64,000 bases of DNA from an uncultured Bacteroidaceae bacterium (lineage in GTDB: Bacteria > Bacteroidota > Bacteroidia > Bacteroidales > Bacteroidaceae). Positions within the stretch are counted from its first letter, which is position 1. Every line of letters starts with the position of its first letter. Location of the stretch: NCBI GenBank assembly GCA_905233465.1, contig CAJOEI010000003.1, positions 1 to 64,000 on the forward strand. Direction: 5' to 3'. The notes below the pieces were generated by a model. It was not told the origin of the DNA. It ran no database searches and saw nothing but the letters and a program-made list of their open reading frames with translations. A program made the position numbers and the translations under genes. Positions 7,893-16,751 of this stretch are shown here, piece by piece.

Positions 7893-9145
7893 CAACATCC
7901 GAATTCATCAGCACGCATAAAACAGACGACGTCCATCGGTTGGCTCTTTCCAAGCCTCCGGCGGGCGTCGACCTGCATTATGCCCTGCAGCAGATTGAAG
8001 GCTGGCAGTTGGCTTGCAGCAAGCTGCCCACATGGGCTGCGACCGACGACATAAAGTATCCGCCACGGATAGCGCTTGAACAATGCTCAAGCGAAGCGAC
8101 GGCTCAATACAAGACACGGTTGCTGGGTGACGCAGCCCCTCCCCCGACCCCTCCCCTGTTAGGGAGGGGAGCCTTCTGCAATGCTTTTGCTGACCTCACG
8201 GGAGGTTTAGGCGTGGATTTCATGGCGCTTGCTCCATGCTTTGGTGTTGCAACGTATGTCGACAGACAGACGATTTTGGTTGATGCGGCGCGTCACAACG
8301 CTTCTCAGCTGTTAGGTGGCGCAACTATGGAACGCCTCAATTTCGTTTGTGCCACAGCAGAAGATTATTTACGTGAAATGGAGCCTGTCGACGTGCTCTA
8401 TTTGGATCCTGCACGGCGCGATGCAACCGGACGTAAGGTGGCTCTCATTGCAGACTGCAGTCCTGATGTAGCTCTACTGCATGATTTGTTGATGCAACGT
8501 TCACGCCGATGCATCATCAAGCTGTCTCCGATGCTTGATATTACGGCTGCCCTGAGCGTTTTGCCAGCAGCCGTTGAGGTGCATGTAGTGAGCGTTGACG
8601 GGGAGTGTAAGGAAGTGATAGTTGTGCTTGACAGGGAGCATCATGATATCGTCATCCACTGTGCAATGATATCAAAGGGGGGAGGTCGGGAGGTGGCTCT
8701 TTTCAGTTTTACACCTGCCGAGGAAGCTGTCTCGTCGCCGTTGCTTGCAGACGGGATAGACGAGTACGTCTACGAACCAGATGCGGCGTTGCTCAAGGCT
8801 GGTGCCTTTCGCAGTGTGGCATTGCGTTATGGCCTGCTCAAGCTGGCAACTGATACACATCTATATACTTCATCTGCACTACTGCCAGAGTTCCCAGGCC
8901 GCTGTTGGCGTGTGGTGGGGCATTGTGGGTTTGGTAAGCGAGAATTGCGCTCCATGCTTGCTGGTGTGCGTTCAGCGGAGATTGGTGTTCGTGGCTTTCC
9001 TGGCAGCGTAGCCAGCCTGAGACGTCAGCTGCACTTGTCTGACGGTCCAGATGCCCATCTCATCGCCACTACACTCGCCGATGGCAGCCATCGCTTGTTA
9101 CGTGTTGAGCTTGTGCAAAAAAGCTCCGCCGCACTGTGTGTATGA
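7889..9145 (+). CDS. Class I SAM-dependent methyltransferase with THUMP-like domain, carrying an in-frame repeat insert
   Basis: A 418-residue protein resembling the Bacteroidetes THUMP-like methyltransferase group, presumed to act on RNA. The TTG start, overlapping the previous stop, gives the family-like N-terminus (FISTHKTDDVHRLAL). The SAM-binding loop is FADLTGGLGVDFMAL and the catalytic-type motif is VDVLYLDPARRD. Between KTRLLGD and FADLTGG sits AAPPPTPPLLGRGAF, the translation of the GC-rich palindromic element and foreign to the family. It lies just before the SAM loop, so activity may be affected, although the frame is intact to the normal C-terminus. The last codons also encode the terminator of the opposing gene. 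Confidence 0.85.
   Translation: MTTSEFISTHKTDDVHRLALSKPPAGVDLHYALQQIEGWQLACSKLPTWAATDDIKYPPRIALEQCSSEATAQYKTRLLGDAAPPPTPPLLGRGAFCNAFADLTGGLGVDFMALAPCFGVATYVDRQTILVDAARHNASQLLGGATMERLNFVCATAEDYLREMEPVDVLYLDPARRDATGRKVALIADCSPDVALLHDLLMQRSRRCIIKLSPMLDITAALSVLPAAVEVHVVSVDGECKEVIVVLDREHHDIVIHCAMISKGGGREVALFSFTPAEEAVSSPLLADGIDEYVYEPDAALLKAGAFRSVALRYGLLKLATDTHLYTSSALLPEFPGRCWRVVGHCGFGKRELRSMLAGVRSAEIGVRGFPGSVASLRRQLHLSDGPDAHLIATTLADGSHRLLRVELVQKSSAALCV
8132..8173. repeat. GC-rich palindromic element inserted in the methyltransferase gene
   Basis: CCCCTCCCCCGACCCCTCCC-CTGTTAGGGAGGGGA is the reverse orientation of the copies at 562-608 and 36594-36634. It interrupts the coding sequence in frame. Confidence 0.85.
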
Positions 9146-9161
9146 TACACAATGCGGCGGA
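9117..9161 (-). terminator. Intrinsic terminator of the minus-strand small gene, overlapping the methyltransferase 3' end
   Basis: On the minus strand TCCGCCGCATTGTGT pairs with ACACAGTGCGGCGGA, followed by GCTTTTTT. The stem lies partly inside the last codons of the convergent plus-strand gene. Confidence 0.75.
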
Positions 9162-9186
9162 CTTGATAGTGGTATAGATTGTGTTG

Positions 9187-9375
9187 CTATTCGTCCCAGT
9201 GGAAGTCCCAGAGGTCATTGCCGTCCTGTTGTTCCTTGACACGTGCAGGCAGGTCGGCTCCATCACCATATTCGAAGCCGGCATTGCCGTCAACAGTGAT
9301 ATTGCTTGTGACGAGTATGGAGCTGTACGTTGAAGGTAAGATGACACATGTCATCGGTCGTTTGTATGTTTTCAT
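9187..9375 (-). CDS. Small MKxYxxP...WDxxW protein next to T9SS cargo
   Basis: A 62-residue protein starting MKTYKRPMTCVILPS and ending in an acidic/aromatic tail (NDLWDFHWDE). The ORF can start 12 residues earlier at an ATG overlapping the cargo stop codon (9411). I prefer 9375 because the paralogue at 39604-39804 begins MKKTYIIPM. Both encode ~60-66 residues, lie directly downstream of a giant T9SS-type protein, and end in a W-D-x-x-W-type tail. No signal peptide or catalytic motif is evident. Function unknown: a secreted accessory, a peptide-like product or a chaperone are all possible. Confidence 0.6.
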   Translation of the reverse strand: MKTYKRPMTCVILPSTYSSILVTSNITVDGNAGFEYGDGADLPARVKEQQDGNDLWDFHWDE

Positions 9376-9407
9376 AATGTTCATGTCGTTCTGCTCTTGG
9401 TCCCTCT

Positions 9408-12400
9408 TCATTTAACTACCATTTTCTTTTTGTTGACGATGTAGATGCCGCGTTGTAATTTGTCATTTACCATTTGTCCGGCGAGGTTATAGCAATTGTC
9501 AGATTGTAAATTGTCAAATTGTCCAATCGTATTGATGCCAGTGGTGGTGTCGTCGAAGTTGAGGACAAATGTATTTACGTTGGCTGCTCCTTCGTTGATA
9601 TGGAAATATGCCCTGAAAGCGTTGACCTTATATCCTTGTGCAGAAGGCCAATGCAGGCGATTGTCAGCAGCGACATACAGGTTGGACTTGTCTCCGCTGG
9701 GTAATGGGGTGGGGGAGTAAGTACCCTGGAAGGAGACAGTGGCGTCAACGCTGGTAACGGCTGTGGCGGGGGCGTCAGATAGTGTTACGTTGGTGAACGA
9801 TGGGTTGACAATGTCGTCGCCAGCAGTCCATTTAATTATGTACGGCACACCGGCTTCAATAGTTGTGGCATCTTTGAAGTTGAGATACAGTGTGTTTCCT
9901 TCGATGCCGGTGGTGTGTCCGTTGTATGTGCCGTTGATGTCGAGTTGCTTGAGTGCTGCTGGTGCGAGCTGCGCCTGGACCTGTTCTGCTGTCATGCTGA
10001 ATGGCAGGCAGATGGTGTTCCAACTGTTGTCCTTGTAGAGTGTGCGGCCTTGCAGAGTGACGTTGGCGAGCACTTGATAGGCATTGTTGATGGTTGTGGC
10101 ATTGTCTGAATTGTCAAGCAGTGTGACGCTGGCGGGTGTGACATCGTTGGAGTACTGATACTTGAAAGTTACAACTACTGGATGGTGGTCGCCGAGCGGC
10201 GTATTGTCGTCATTGGCTCCGCCATTGAGTGCGTTGACATAGCCGTAGGTGTAGTCCTGTTCAATGCGGAAGGTCTGTGGTGTGAGCCGAACGGTGTTAG
10301 CGGCAGTGGGGTTGATGTAGATAATCTTATCCACAATCTCGTACTTGGAGTAGTCTGTTGGGTCGGTGGCATCAGTGAGGTCGCTCATGTCGGTTGTCGG
10401 ATATATGCCTCCCCGATAGAACTCTACCCATACATCACTCATGGTAAGGTTGCTGCTGAGTCGGTTCTTGAAATGCGAGATTATGTCTTCGCGTGTCCAT
10501 CTGCTGTTGGTGTCGCCGATGATGAGTTTTGCACGGCTGAGGTCGCTTGCATTGATGGCATCGCAGAGTTGCTCCCACTGAGCGTGGCGTGACCATGTGG
10601 CATTGGTGTCGCCAGCATCCATGTGAAGTATATATACGTCGATGACAATACCTCCTTGCAGCGTCATGTCGTAGTGGCGGAAGCCCTTCTCTACGTATTG
10701 GTTGCCATCTGTTGATTCTGTGGAGTTCCAGCGTGTCCAACTTTCGTTGGAGGCTCCGAAGCTGTTCTTCCAGATGAGGTTCAGGCCGTCGGTCTCAACG
10801 TGGAGATTTCCTTTTATTAGTTCTCCATAGTCGAGTCCGCCGACGCTAAGTGTCTTTCTAATTGTGCCGCAGGAATAGTTGTCATTGAGATACTCCATGA
10901 GGGATCCGTTGTAGTTGAAGTCTTCGGAGCAACCGATAAAGTCATAGTTTTTTGAAGCGAGGTACTGACTTATCTTGAGCGTGCCTTCGGCTCCAGGCCC
11001 GTCGGGGTTCAGTTCATACTTACCAACAACATAATTGATTTCCTTTGGCAGACCATCAACGTTGAGTGCCACGCATGTGAAGGTGCCTTCCGTGACATTT
11101 CGGTATGGCATTATCACAAGTGTGGCATTATCAGCACTTGTCTTGAAGTATGTGCGGCCTACAGGCAGTGTCATCGTGCGTGTGGGGGTAGAGCCTGTGG
11201 CGGAGGCGCAGGGAACGTTGCCATTGGTTGTGTAGATGAGTTCGTTGAGCGGGCCGATGAGCTGGTATTCGGTGTTGTAGTCCACGTCGTAGTAGTACCA
11301 CTGGCCTGCGATTAGCTTTGTCCCGTTGTTGGGCAGACGCACAGCAACGCCATCGAGATACAGTGAACGGCAGTGCAGCTGCACGTCGTCTAACTTGAAG
11401 AAGGTTTGAGTTTCACCTTCATGACCTCCCACCCACCATCGTCCGGTGCTCTCACACGTAATAGTGAGTTGACCGTCGGTGATGATGGTACCTGACGTGT
11501 TGACGCGGATGCCCGTGCCGTCGCCTTGTCCGTTTTGTGTCACGGTGTTGTTATTGGCGGAAAGTGTTACGGTGCGGCCTTCCCATGCGGCTACAACGCC
11601 TGACACCTCATACTCGCCTGCAGGCAAATCGCTGATGGTCTGGCTGACGCTGAGCGACGGTGCCCACCACTGGTAGGCATTCATCAGATAGCTGCCGTCC
11701 TTGTTCGTCATACCGTAATCACCGCGAACCATGAACTCATTGTTGCTATCTTCTTTACCACTGAGCGTCCATCCTGTATCGTCACCTGTCTCAAATGATG
11801 GGTTCTGCACATGCCATGTTGCATCGCTGTTGCTGATAGTTTGTTGTAGGCTGAGTAGATTGGCACGGCTGATGCGCCACAGCCGATAGTGCCCAGCCTC
11901 GTCACCCGTGGTGTTGCGGCGGTTCAGTGCTATTGGCTCATTGGCCTCCACACGGTTGTTCCACGGACCCATGTAGCCACATGCCCAGTTGTCGGATGAA
12001 ATGGGGTATTTGCCGTTCTCGAAGAGCCAATAGCCGTTCTGGTATGTCGGTTTGAGATAGCACCAGTCGGACATTGTGGGCTCGGTGTATGTGAGTACAT
12101 ACATATATCCCGCGTTGTCGTGTGTCTGGAAGAGGCTTGTATGCAGCACTACGTTGCGCAGACCTATGTACTCATTCTCCTTCTCTATGGTGAAGAAGTT
12201 CGATAGGTCGGTGACAGGGTCACCAGCTTGACGGTAGCGTAGGGCCTTTGTGTCCTCACCAGCCCATCCGGGTTTTGCCTCGTAACGGCCAATACCGACA
12301 AAGAGTTGTGTGTTTTCAGCAGCCGTGATGAGGTAGCACTGTTGCGGGTCGGCAATGATACCGTCTTCGGATGTCACTTCTGTGAACCCTCGAGCTGTAT

Positions 12401-12488
12401 TGACATAGGTCGTATAGTCTGTAGCTAAGGTAGACAATGTGGCGGTCAGTATGGCAAACGAAAGTGTAAATAGATGTAAGATACGCAT
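9408..12488 (-). CDS. Large T9SS-type secreted protein with endonuclease/exonuclease/phosphatase-like core
   Basis: About 1026 residues from MRILHLFTLSFAILTATLST, a Sec signal peptide; the 22 ORF-track residues upstream overlap the promoter and are excluded. An N-terminal beta-rich region, possibly carbohydrate-binding, includes SQTISDLPAGEYEVSGVVA. The central domain has EEP-superfamily landmarks in order: CVALNVDGLP, an acidic segment (IGCSEDF), VYILHMDAG, LIIGDTNSRW and LGDHHPVVVTF, suggesting a secreted nuclease, phosphatase or phosphodiesterase. A C-terminal region (NSWNTICLPFSM) seen in Prevotella secreted proteins precedes the tail CYNLAGQMVNDKLQRGIYIV, typical of T9SS type A sorting domains. 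Substrate unknown. The linker before the tail (FDNLQSDN) is encoded by a heptamer array. Confidence 0.82.
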   Translation of the reverse strand: MRILHLFTLSFAILTATLSTLATDYTTYVNTARGFTEVTSEDGIIADPQQCYLITAAENTQLFVGIGRYEAKPGWAGEDTKALRYRQAGDPVTDLSNFFTIEKENEYIGLRNVVLHTSLFQTHDNAGYMYVLTYTEPTMSDWCYLKPTYQNGYWLFENGKYPISSDNWACGYMGPWNNRVEANEPIALNRRNTTGDEAGHYRLWRISRANLLSLQQTISNSDATWHVQNPSFETGDDTGWTLSGKEDSNNEFMVRGDYGMTNKDGSYLMNAYQWWAPSLSVSQTISDLPAGEYEVSGVVAAWEGRTVTLSANNNTVTQNGQGDGTGIRVNTSGTIITDGQLTITCESTGRWWVGGHEGETQTFFKLDDVQLHCRSLYLDGVAVRLPNNGTKLIAGQWYYYDVDYNTEYQLIGPLNELIYTTNGNVPCASATGSTPTRTMTLPVGRTYFKTSADNATLVIMPYRNVTEGTFTCVALNVDGLPKEINYVVGKYELNPDGPGAEGTLKISQYLASKNYDFIGCSEDFNYNGSLMEYLNDNYSCGTIRKTLSVGGLDYGELIKGNLHVETDGLNLIWKNSFGASNESWTRWNSTESTDGNQYVEKGFRHYDMTLQGGIVIDVYILHMDAGDTNATWSRHAQWEQLCDAINASDLSRAKLIIGDTNSRWTREDIISHFKNRLSSNLTMSDVWVEFYRGGIYPTTDMSDLTDATDPTDYSKYEIVDKIIYINPTAANTVRLTPQTFRIEQDYTYGYVNALNGGANDDNTPLGDHHPVVVTFKYQYSNDVTPASVTLLDNSDNATTINNAYQVLANVTLQGRTLYKDNSWNTICLPFSMTAEQVQAQLAPAALKQLDINGTYNGHTTGIEGNTLYLNFKDATTIEAGVPYIIKWTAGDDIVNPSFTNVTLSDAPATAVTSVDATVSFQGTYSPTPLPSGDKSNLYVAADNRLHWPSAQGYKVNAFRAYFHINEGAANVNTFVLNFDDTTTGINTIGQFDNLQSDNCYNLAGQMVNDKLQRGIYIVNKKKMVVK

Positions 12489-12520
12489 TGAGAATATTTG
12501 TTTTATCGAGTTTGACGGTG

Positions 12521-12528
12521 CAAAGCTA
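12521..12528 (-). promoter_or_regulatory. Bacteroidetes -7 element (TAGCTTTG) for the EEP-domain secreted protein
   Basis: The minus strand reads TAGCTTTGCACCG, 32 bp before the ATG at 12488. Its position supports the shorter start. Confidence 0.65.
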
Positions 12529-12572
12529 CATATTATTTTTGGACTGCACTGCACATAAAGTCTTTTTTTTGA

Positions 12573-12609
12573 TAAAAAAGCTGCGCAAGGAACATCATCC
12601 TTGCGCAGC
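12573..12609 (-). terminator. Intrinsic terminator of pnp
   Basis: On the minus strand GCTGCGCAAGGA-tgatgt-TCCTTGCGCAGC is a perfect 12-bp stem followed by TTTTTTAT, 30 bp after the pnp stop. Confidence 0.92.
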
Positions 12610-12638
12610 CAATGGTAACTGTATGTTTTGTGTCTTTA

Positions 12639-14882
12639 TCAATTACGGCGTTCGCCGCGGTCGTGGCGTTCTCCACGCTCACTGTGTTCACCGCGTTCGG
12701 GACGATCGCCGCGCTCGCGACGTGGACGGGGCGGACGCTCCACATAGCCTTCGGGCTTGGGCAAAAGGACGCGGCGTGAGAGCTTGAACTTGCCCGTCTT
12801 TGGATCGATGTCCAAGAGTTTAACGGTCATCTTGTCGCCTTCCTTGATGCCTGCTTCCTCGACGGTCTCGAGGCGCTTCCAGTCAATCTCGGAGATGTGC
12901 AGCAGGCCGTCCTTGCCAGGCATGAACTCTACGAAGCAGCCATAAGGCATGATGCTGCGTACAGTACCCTCATAGACTTCGCCGACCTCGGGGATGGCCA
13001 CGATTGCGCGAATCTTGGCCAAGGCTGCATTGATGCTCTCGGCATTTGGACCGCTGACCTGCACCTTGCCCACTCCATCCTCTTCGTCGATGGTGATGGT
13101 TGCACCGGTGTCTTCCTGCATGCCCTGAATAATCTTTCCGCCCGGGCCAATGACAGCACCAATGAACTCCTTCGGGATGATGATCTGCTCGATGCGGGGC
13201 ACGTGGGGCTTAAGTTCTGGACGCGGTTCGGGCATTGTCTCGAGTATCTTGCCGAGGATGTGCTCGCGGGCCTGCTTAGCCTGCATGAGTGCCTTCTCAA
13301 GAATCTCATAGCTGAGGCCGTCGCACTTGATATCCATCTGTGTGGCTGTGAGGCCGTCGCGCGTACCAGTGGTCTTGAAGTCCATGTCGCCGAGGTGGTC
13401 CTCGTCACCGAGAATGTCGGAGAGGACTGCGTACTTGTCTTCACCCGGGTTCTTGATGAGACCCATAGCGATACCGCTGACGGGCTTCTTGATGGGTACA
13501 CCAGCGTCCATCAGGGCGAGGGTGCCAGCGCATACGGTTGCCATTGAGCTGGAACCGTTGCTCTCGAGGATGTCGCTGACAACGCGGACGGTGTAGGGAT
13601 AGTCTGCGGGAATCTGACCCTTCAGGGCGCGCCATGCGAGGTGGCCGTGGCCGATCTCACGACGGCCTACGCCGCGCTGAGCCTTGGCCTCGCCTGTGGA
13701 GAAGGGCGGGAAGTTGTAGTGCAGGAGGAAACGCATGTATGAGCGGTCGAGGACGTCATCCACGAGCTTCTCGTCGAGCTTGGTGCCGAGGGTGACGGTG
13801 CTGAGGCTCTGGGTCTCACCACGTGTGAAGATGGAGCTTCCATGAGGTCCGGGCAGCGGGCTCACCTCGCACCAGATGGGGCGGATGTCGGTGGTGCCGC
13901 GGCCGTCGAGACGGATGCCCTCGTCAAGGATGCAACGGCGCATAGCGTCGCGCTCCACGTCGTGGTAGTAGCGGTCAACGAGCGCGTTCTTCTCCTCGAG
14001 TTCTGCGGCTTCCATGTCAGCATGGGCTGCAGCATAACGTTCCTTGAAATCTTCGCGGATCTTCTCGAATGCCTCAGCGCGGGCGTGCTTCTCCAGGGCC
14101 TGCTTCGTGATGTCGTAGGCGGGCTGGTAGCACTCCTTGTTGACCTGCTCGCGTAGTTCCTCGTCGTTGACTTCGTGGCAGTATTCGCGCTTGACGTCCT
14201 TGCCGAGTTCCTTGCTGAGCTCCTTCTGCAGGCGGCACATGGGCTTAATGGCTTCGTGAGCGACCTTCAGAGCCTGGAGCAGATCCTGCTCGCTGACCTC
14301 TTTCATCTCGCCCTCAACCATCATTATGTTTTCTTCGGTAGCACCGACCATGATATCCATGTCGGCATCCTTCATCTGCTCGAATGTGGGATCAACGATG
14401 TATTCGCCGTTGAGACGAATCACTCGTACCTCAGATATGGGACCATCGAAGGGAATGTCTGAGCAGCTAAGAGCTGCGCTGGCAGCAAAACCGGCCAGCG
14501 CATCAGGCATATCCACGCCGTCGGCACTGTACAGGTTAACATTTACATAGACCTCAGCATGATAGTTGCTGGGGAAGAGGGGACGGAGCGCACGGTCGAC
14601 AAGGCGACAAGTGAGGATTTCGTCATCATTGGCCTTACCTTCGCGCTTCGTGAAGCCACCGGGGAAACGTCCGGCAGCCGAATATTTCTCGCGATACTCT
14701 ACTTGAAGGGGCATGAAATCTGTGCCTGGCACAGCGTCTTTTGCGGCACACACTGTTGCTAACAACATGGTATTACCCATGCGCAGCATCACGGCACCGT
14801 CAGCTTGCTTGGCAAGCTTACCAGTCTCGATGGATATTTCACGACCATCGGGCAGCTGGACTGTCTTTGTGATTACGTTCAT
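12639..14882 (-). CDS. pnp: Polynucleotide phosphorylase
   Basis: A 747-residue 3'-5' phosphorolytic exoribonuclease of RNA turnover. From [16 protein letters not shown] it shows two RNase PH domains ([11 protein letters not shown] in the first; [17 protein letters not shown] with the catalytic Asp region in the second), then KH ([16 protein letters not shown]) and S1 ([17 protein letters not shown]) domains. The tail after the S1 domain is an Arg/Gly/Glu-rich repeat ([12 protein letters not shown]), probably disordered and RNA-binding. I start at 14882 because the 20 upstream residues are not family-like. A weak -7-like TACCTTTA is upstream on the minus strand. Confidence 0.97.
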   Translation of the reverse strand: MNVITKTVQLPDGREISIETGKLAKQADGAVMLRMGNTMLLATVCAAKDAVPGTDFMPLQVEYREKYSAAGRFPGGFTKREGKANDDEILTCRLVDRALRPLFPSNYHAEVYVNVNLYSADGVDMPDALAGFAASAALSCSDIPFDGPISEVRVIRLNGEYIVDPTFEQMKDADMDIMVGATEENIMMVEGEMKEVSEQDLLQALKVAHEAIKPMCRLQKELSKELGKDVKREYCHEVNDEELREQVNKECYQPAYDITKQALEKHARAEAFEKIREDFKERYAAAHADMEAAELEEKNALVDRYYHDVERDAMRRCILDEGIRLDGRGTTDIRPIWCEVSPLPGPHGSSIFTRGETQSLSTVTLGTKLDEKLVDDVLDRSYMRFLLHYNFPPFSTGEAKAQRGVGRREIGHGHLAWRALKGQIPADYPYTVRVVSDILESNGSSSMATVCAGTLALMDAGVPIKKPVSGIAMGLIKNPGEDKYAVLSDILGDEDHLGDMDFKTTGTRDGLTATQMDIKCDGLSYEILEKALMQAKQAREHILGKILETMPEPRPELKPHVPRIEQIIIPKEFIGAVIGPGGKIIQGMQEDTGATITIDEEDGVGKVQVSGPNAESINAALAKIRAIVAIPEVGEVYEGTVRSIMPYGCFVEFMPGKDGLLHISEIDWKRLETVEEAGIKEGDKMTVKLLDIDPKTGKFKLSRRVLLPKPEGYVERPPRPRRERGDRPERGEHSERGERHDRGERRN

Positions 14883-15070
14883 CTTACGATTCAAAAATAA
14901 AATTGCGTCAAAAAAAGTATACTTTCGTCTCAAATCAAGCATTGCAAATGCAATGCAATGTCAAAAACGGCGTAAAGGTACGCAATTCCATGCTACTTCA
15001 ACACAGAATGTCAGAACCTTTAGGTTTTTTTAACTGACATATAGCTATCACAGCCAGAACTCCTTAGGCG

Positions 15071-15976
15071 TTAGTGTTCTATTTTACTACTCATCAGTTG
15101 TTCAACCCTGTCTCGGCAGAGCTCCATGAGCCATTTGGGTGTAGATGTAGCTCCGCAGATGCCAATTGAGAGATTGTCGATTGCAATGTCGGAGTTAATA
15201 ACAAGATGCTCTGGCTTTATTTCTGCCGGAGTATCAATCATATATGATTGTTGATTGGCGCGCTGGCATTCGCCGAAGAGCACACGGCCGTTGCTGCTCT
15301 TGTGTCCACAGACAAAAAAGACCACATCATGTCGTGCAGCGAAGTCGCGAATATGCGGCATGCGATTGGCCACTTGCCGGCAGATGGTGTCGGCATATGT
15401 GAAATTTGCAGTATCAGTGATGTGTTCTCGTATGTATTCCACCACTTGACGGAAACCTTCGAGCGATTTTGTGGTTTGGGAGTAAAGTGCAATGTCTCGC
15501 GAGAAGTCCAGCTTCGCTGCTTCTTCCACATGTTCAATGACAATGGCTGTGCCGTTGGTCTGGCCTTCCAATCCCAAAACCTCGGCATGTCCCCTTTTGC
15601 CATATATGACAATCTGGCGTTTGTGCTGTGGGTCGCTGTCGTATTCGCGCTTGATGCGCTCCTGCAAATGCAGTACGACAGGGCATGTCGCATCTATAAT
15701 ATTAATATTGTTTGCGCGCGCGCACGCGTAAGTAGATGGCGGCTCGCCGTGAGCGCGCAGCAAAACATTAGCATCATGCAGCATCCTGAATTGCTTGTGG
15801 TCGATAGTGCGCAGCCCCATGTGCTCCAGACGTTCTACTTCCCGACCATTGTGCACGATGTCGCCGAGACAGTATAGTTCGTGGCCACGTGCCAGCTCCT
15901 CTTCGGCTTTGCCTATGGCACGTGTCACGCCGAAACAAAAGCCCGAACCAGTGTCAATCTCGATGGTCATGGTCAC
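15071..15976 (-). CDS. ispH: 4-hydroxy-3-methylbut-2-enyl diphosphate reductase
   Basis: The last enzyme of the MEP isoprenoid pathway (HMBPP to IPP/DMAPP), a [4Fe-4S] protein of 301 residues. The three cluster cysteines are visible in GSGFCFGVTRA, DATCPVVLHLQER and ADTICRQVANR. RAHGEPPSTY carries the substrate-binding His. The ATG two codons in (MTIEID) is an alternative start. It lies 39 bp downstream of cmk on the same strand. Confidence 0.95.
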   Translation of the reverse strand: MTMTIEIDTGSGFCFGVTRAIGKAEEELARGHELYCLGDIVHNGREVERLEHMGLRTIDHKQFRMLHDANVLLRAHGEPPSTYACARANNINIIDATCPVVLHLQERIKREYDSDPQHKRQIVIYGKRGHAEVLGLEGQTNGTAIVIEHVEEAAKLDFSRDIALYSQTTKSLEGFRQVVEYIREHITDTANFTYADTICRQVANRMPHIRDFAARHDVVFFVCGHKSSNGRVLFGECQRANQQSYMIDTPAEIKPEHLVINSDIAIDNLSIGICGATSTPKWLMELCRDRVEQLMSSKIEH

Positions 15977-16015
15977 TTAATAGCGAACAATCGTCATATT
16001 GTAATAACGATTCCG

Positions 16016-16705
16016 TTAGTCTGTTAATCTATGGAACTGCTCAATGAGCCATTGTTTCTGTTCTTCAATGGTGAGATGGCTATTATCCAACACCAGCGCA
16101 TCTTCAGCTTGGCGTAATGGCGCTACGGCACGTGTTGAGTCGATGTGGTCGCGCTCACGCAGGTTCTGCAAGACTGCATCGAAATCGGCGGGTTCACCCT
16201 TTGCCACAAGTTCATCGTAACGGCGCTGGGCTCGCACTTCGTCTGAGGCAGTGACAAAGACCTTCATTTCGGCATGTGGGAAAACAGCAGTGCCGATGTC
16301 GCGTCCGTCCATCACTATTCCGCCTTCGATGCCCATTTGCTGTTGTTGTTGTGTCATTGCCTTGCGTACAAATGGTATGGCAGCCACAGGGCTGACATGA
16401 CTACTAACCTCCATCGTACGGATATCACGTTCCACATTTATGCCATTGAGATATGTTTCGGGTCGTCCGGTCTCTGGATTCAGCTGGAATGAGACATGTA
16501 TCTGTGGCATCAAGGGCTCCAGCGTCTTAGTATCGATACTGCCGTCTGCAAGTACGAGGTTGTGTTGCATGCAGAACAATGTGCATGCACGATACATGGC
16601 ACCGCTGTCAATATATATGTAACCTATCTCGCGAGCTAAATCCTTGGCCATAGTGCTTTTGCCGCAAGAGCTATGTCCATCAATGGCAATGGTAATCTTT
16701 TTCAT
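16016..16705 (-). CDS. cmk: Cytidylate kinase
   Basis: A 229-residue (d)CMP kinase. The P-loop is [19 protein letters not shown], the NMP-binding region follows ([14 protein letters not shown]), and [20 protein letters not shown] and the lid region ([13 protein letters not shown]) are intact. It sits between porQ and ispH on the minus strand and is likely co-transcribed. Confidence 0.96.
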   Translation of the reverse strand: MKKITIAIDGHSSCGKSTMAKDLAREIGYIYIDSGAMYRACTLFCMQHNLVLADGSIDTKTLEPLMPQIHVSFQLNPETGRPETYLNGINVERDIRTMEVSSHVSPVAAIPFVRKAMTQQQQQMGIEGGIVMDGRDIGTAVFPHAEMKVFVTASDEVRAQRRYDELVAKGEPADFDAVLQNLRERDHIDSTRAVAPLRQAEDALVLDNSHLTIEEQKQWLIEQFHRLTD

Positions 16706-16751
16706 TATAGCGTTGCAGATTAGTAGTTAATAATGATGTTGTTAAAGGTGA

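Noticed and set aside
15712-15730. Alternating CG tract in ispH as a regulatory Z-DNA element
   Set aside because: It is fully explained by codons for Ala/Arg/Ala/Asn (minus strand); a similar run in coaD at 60418-60430 is also coding.
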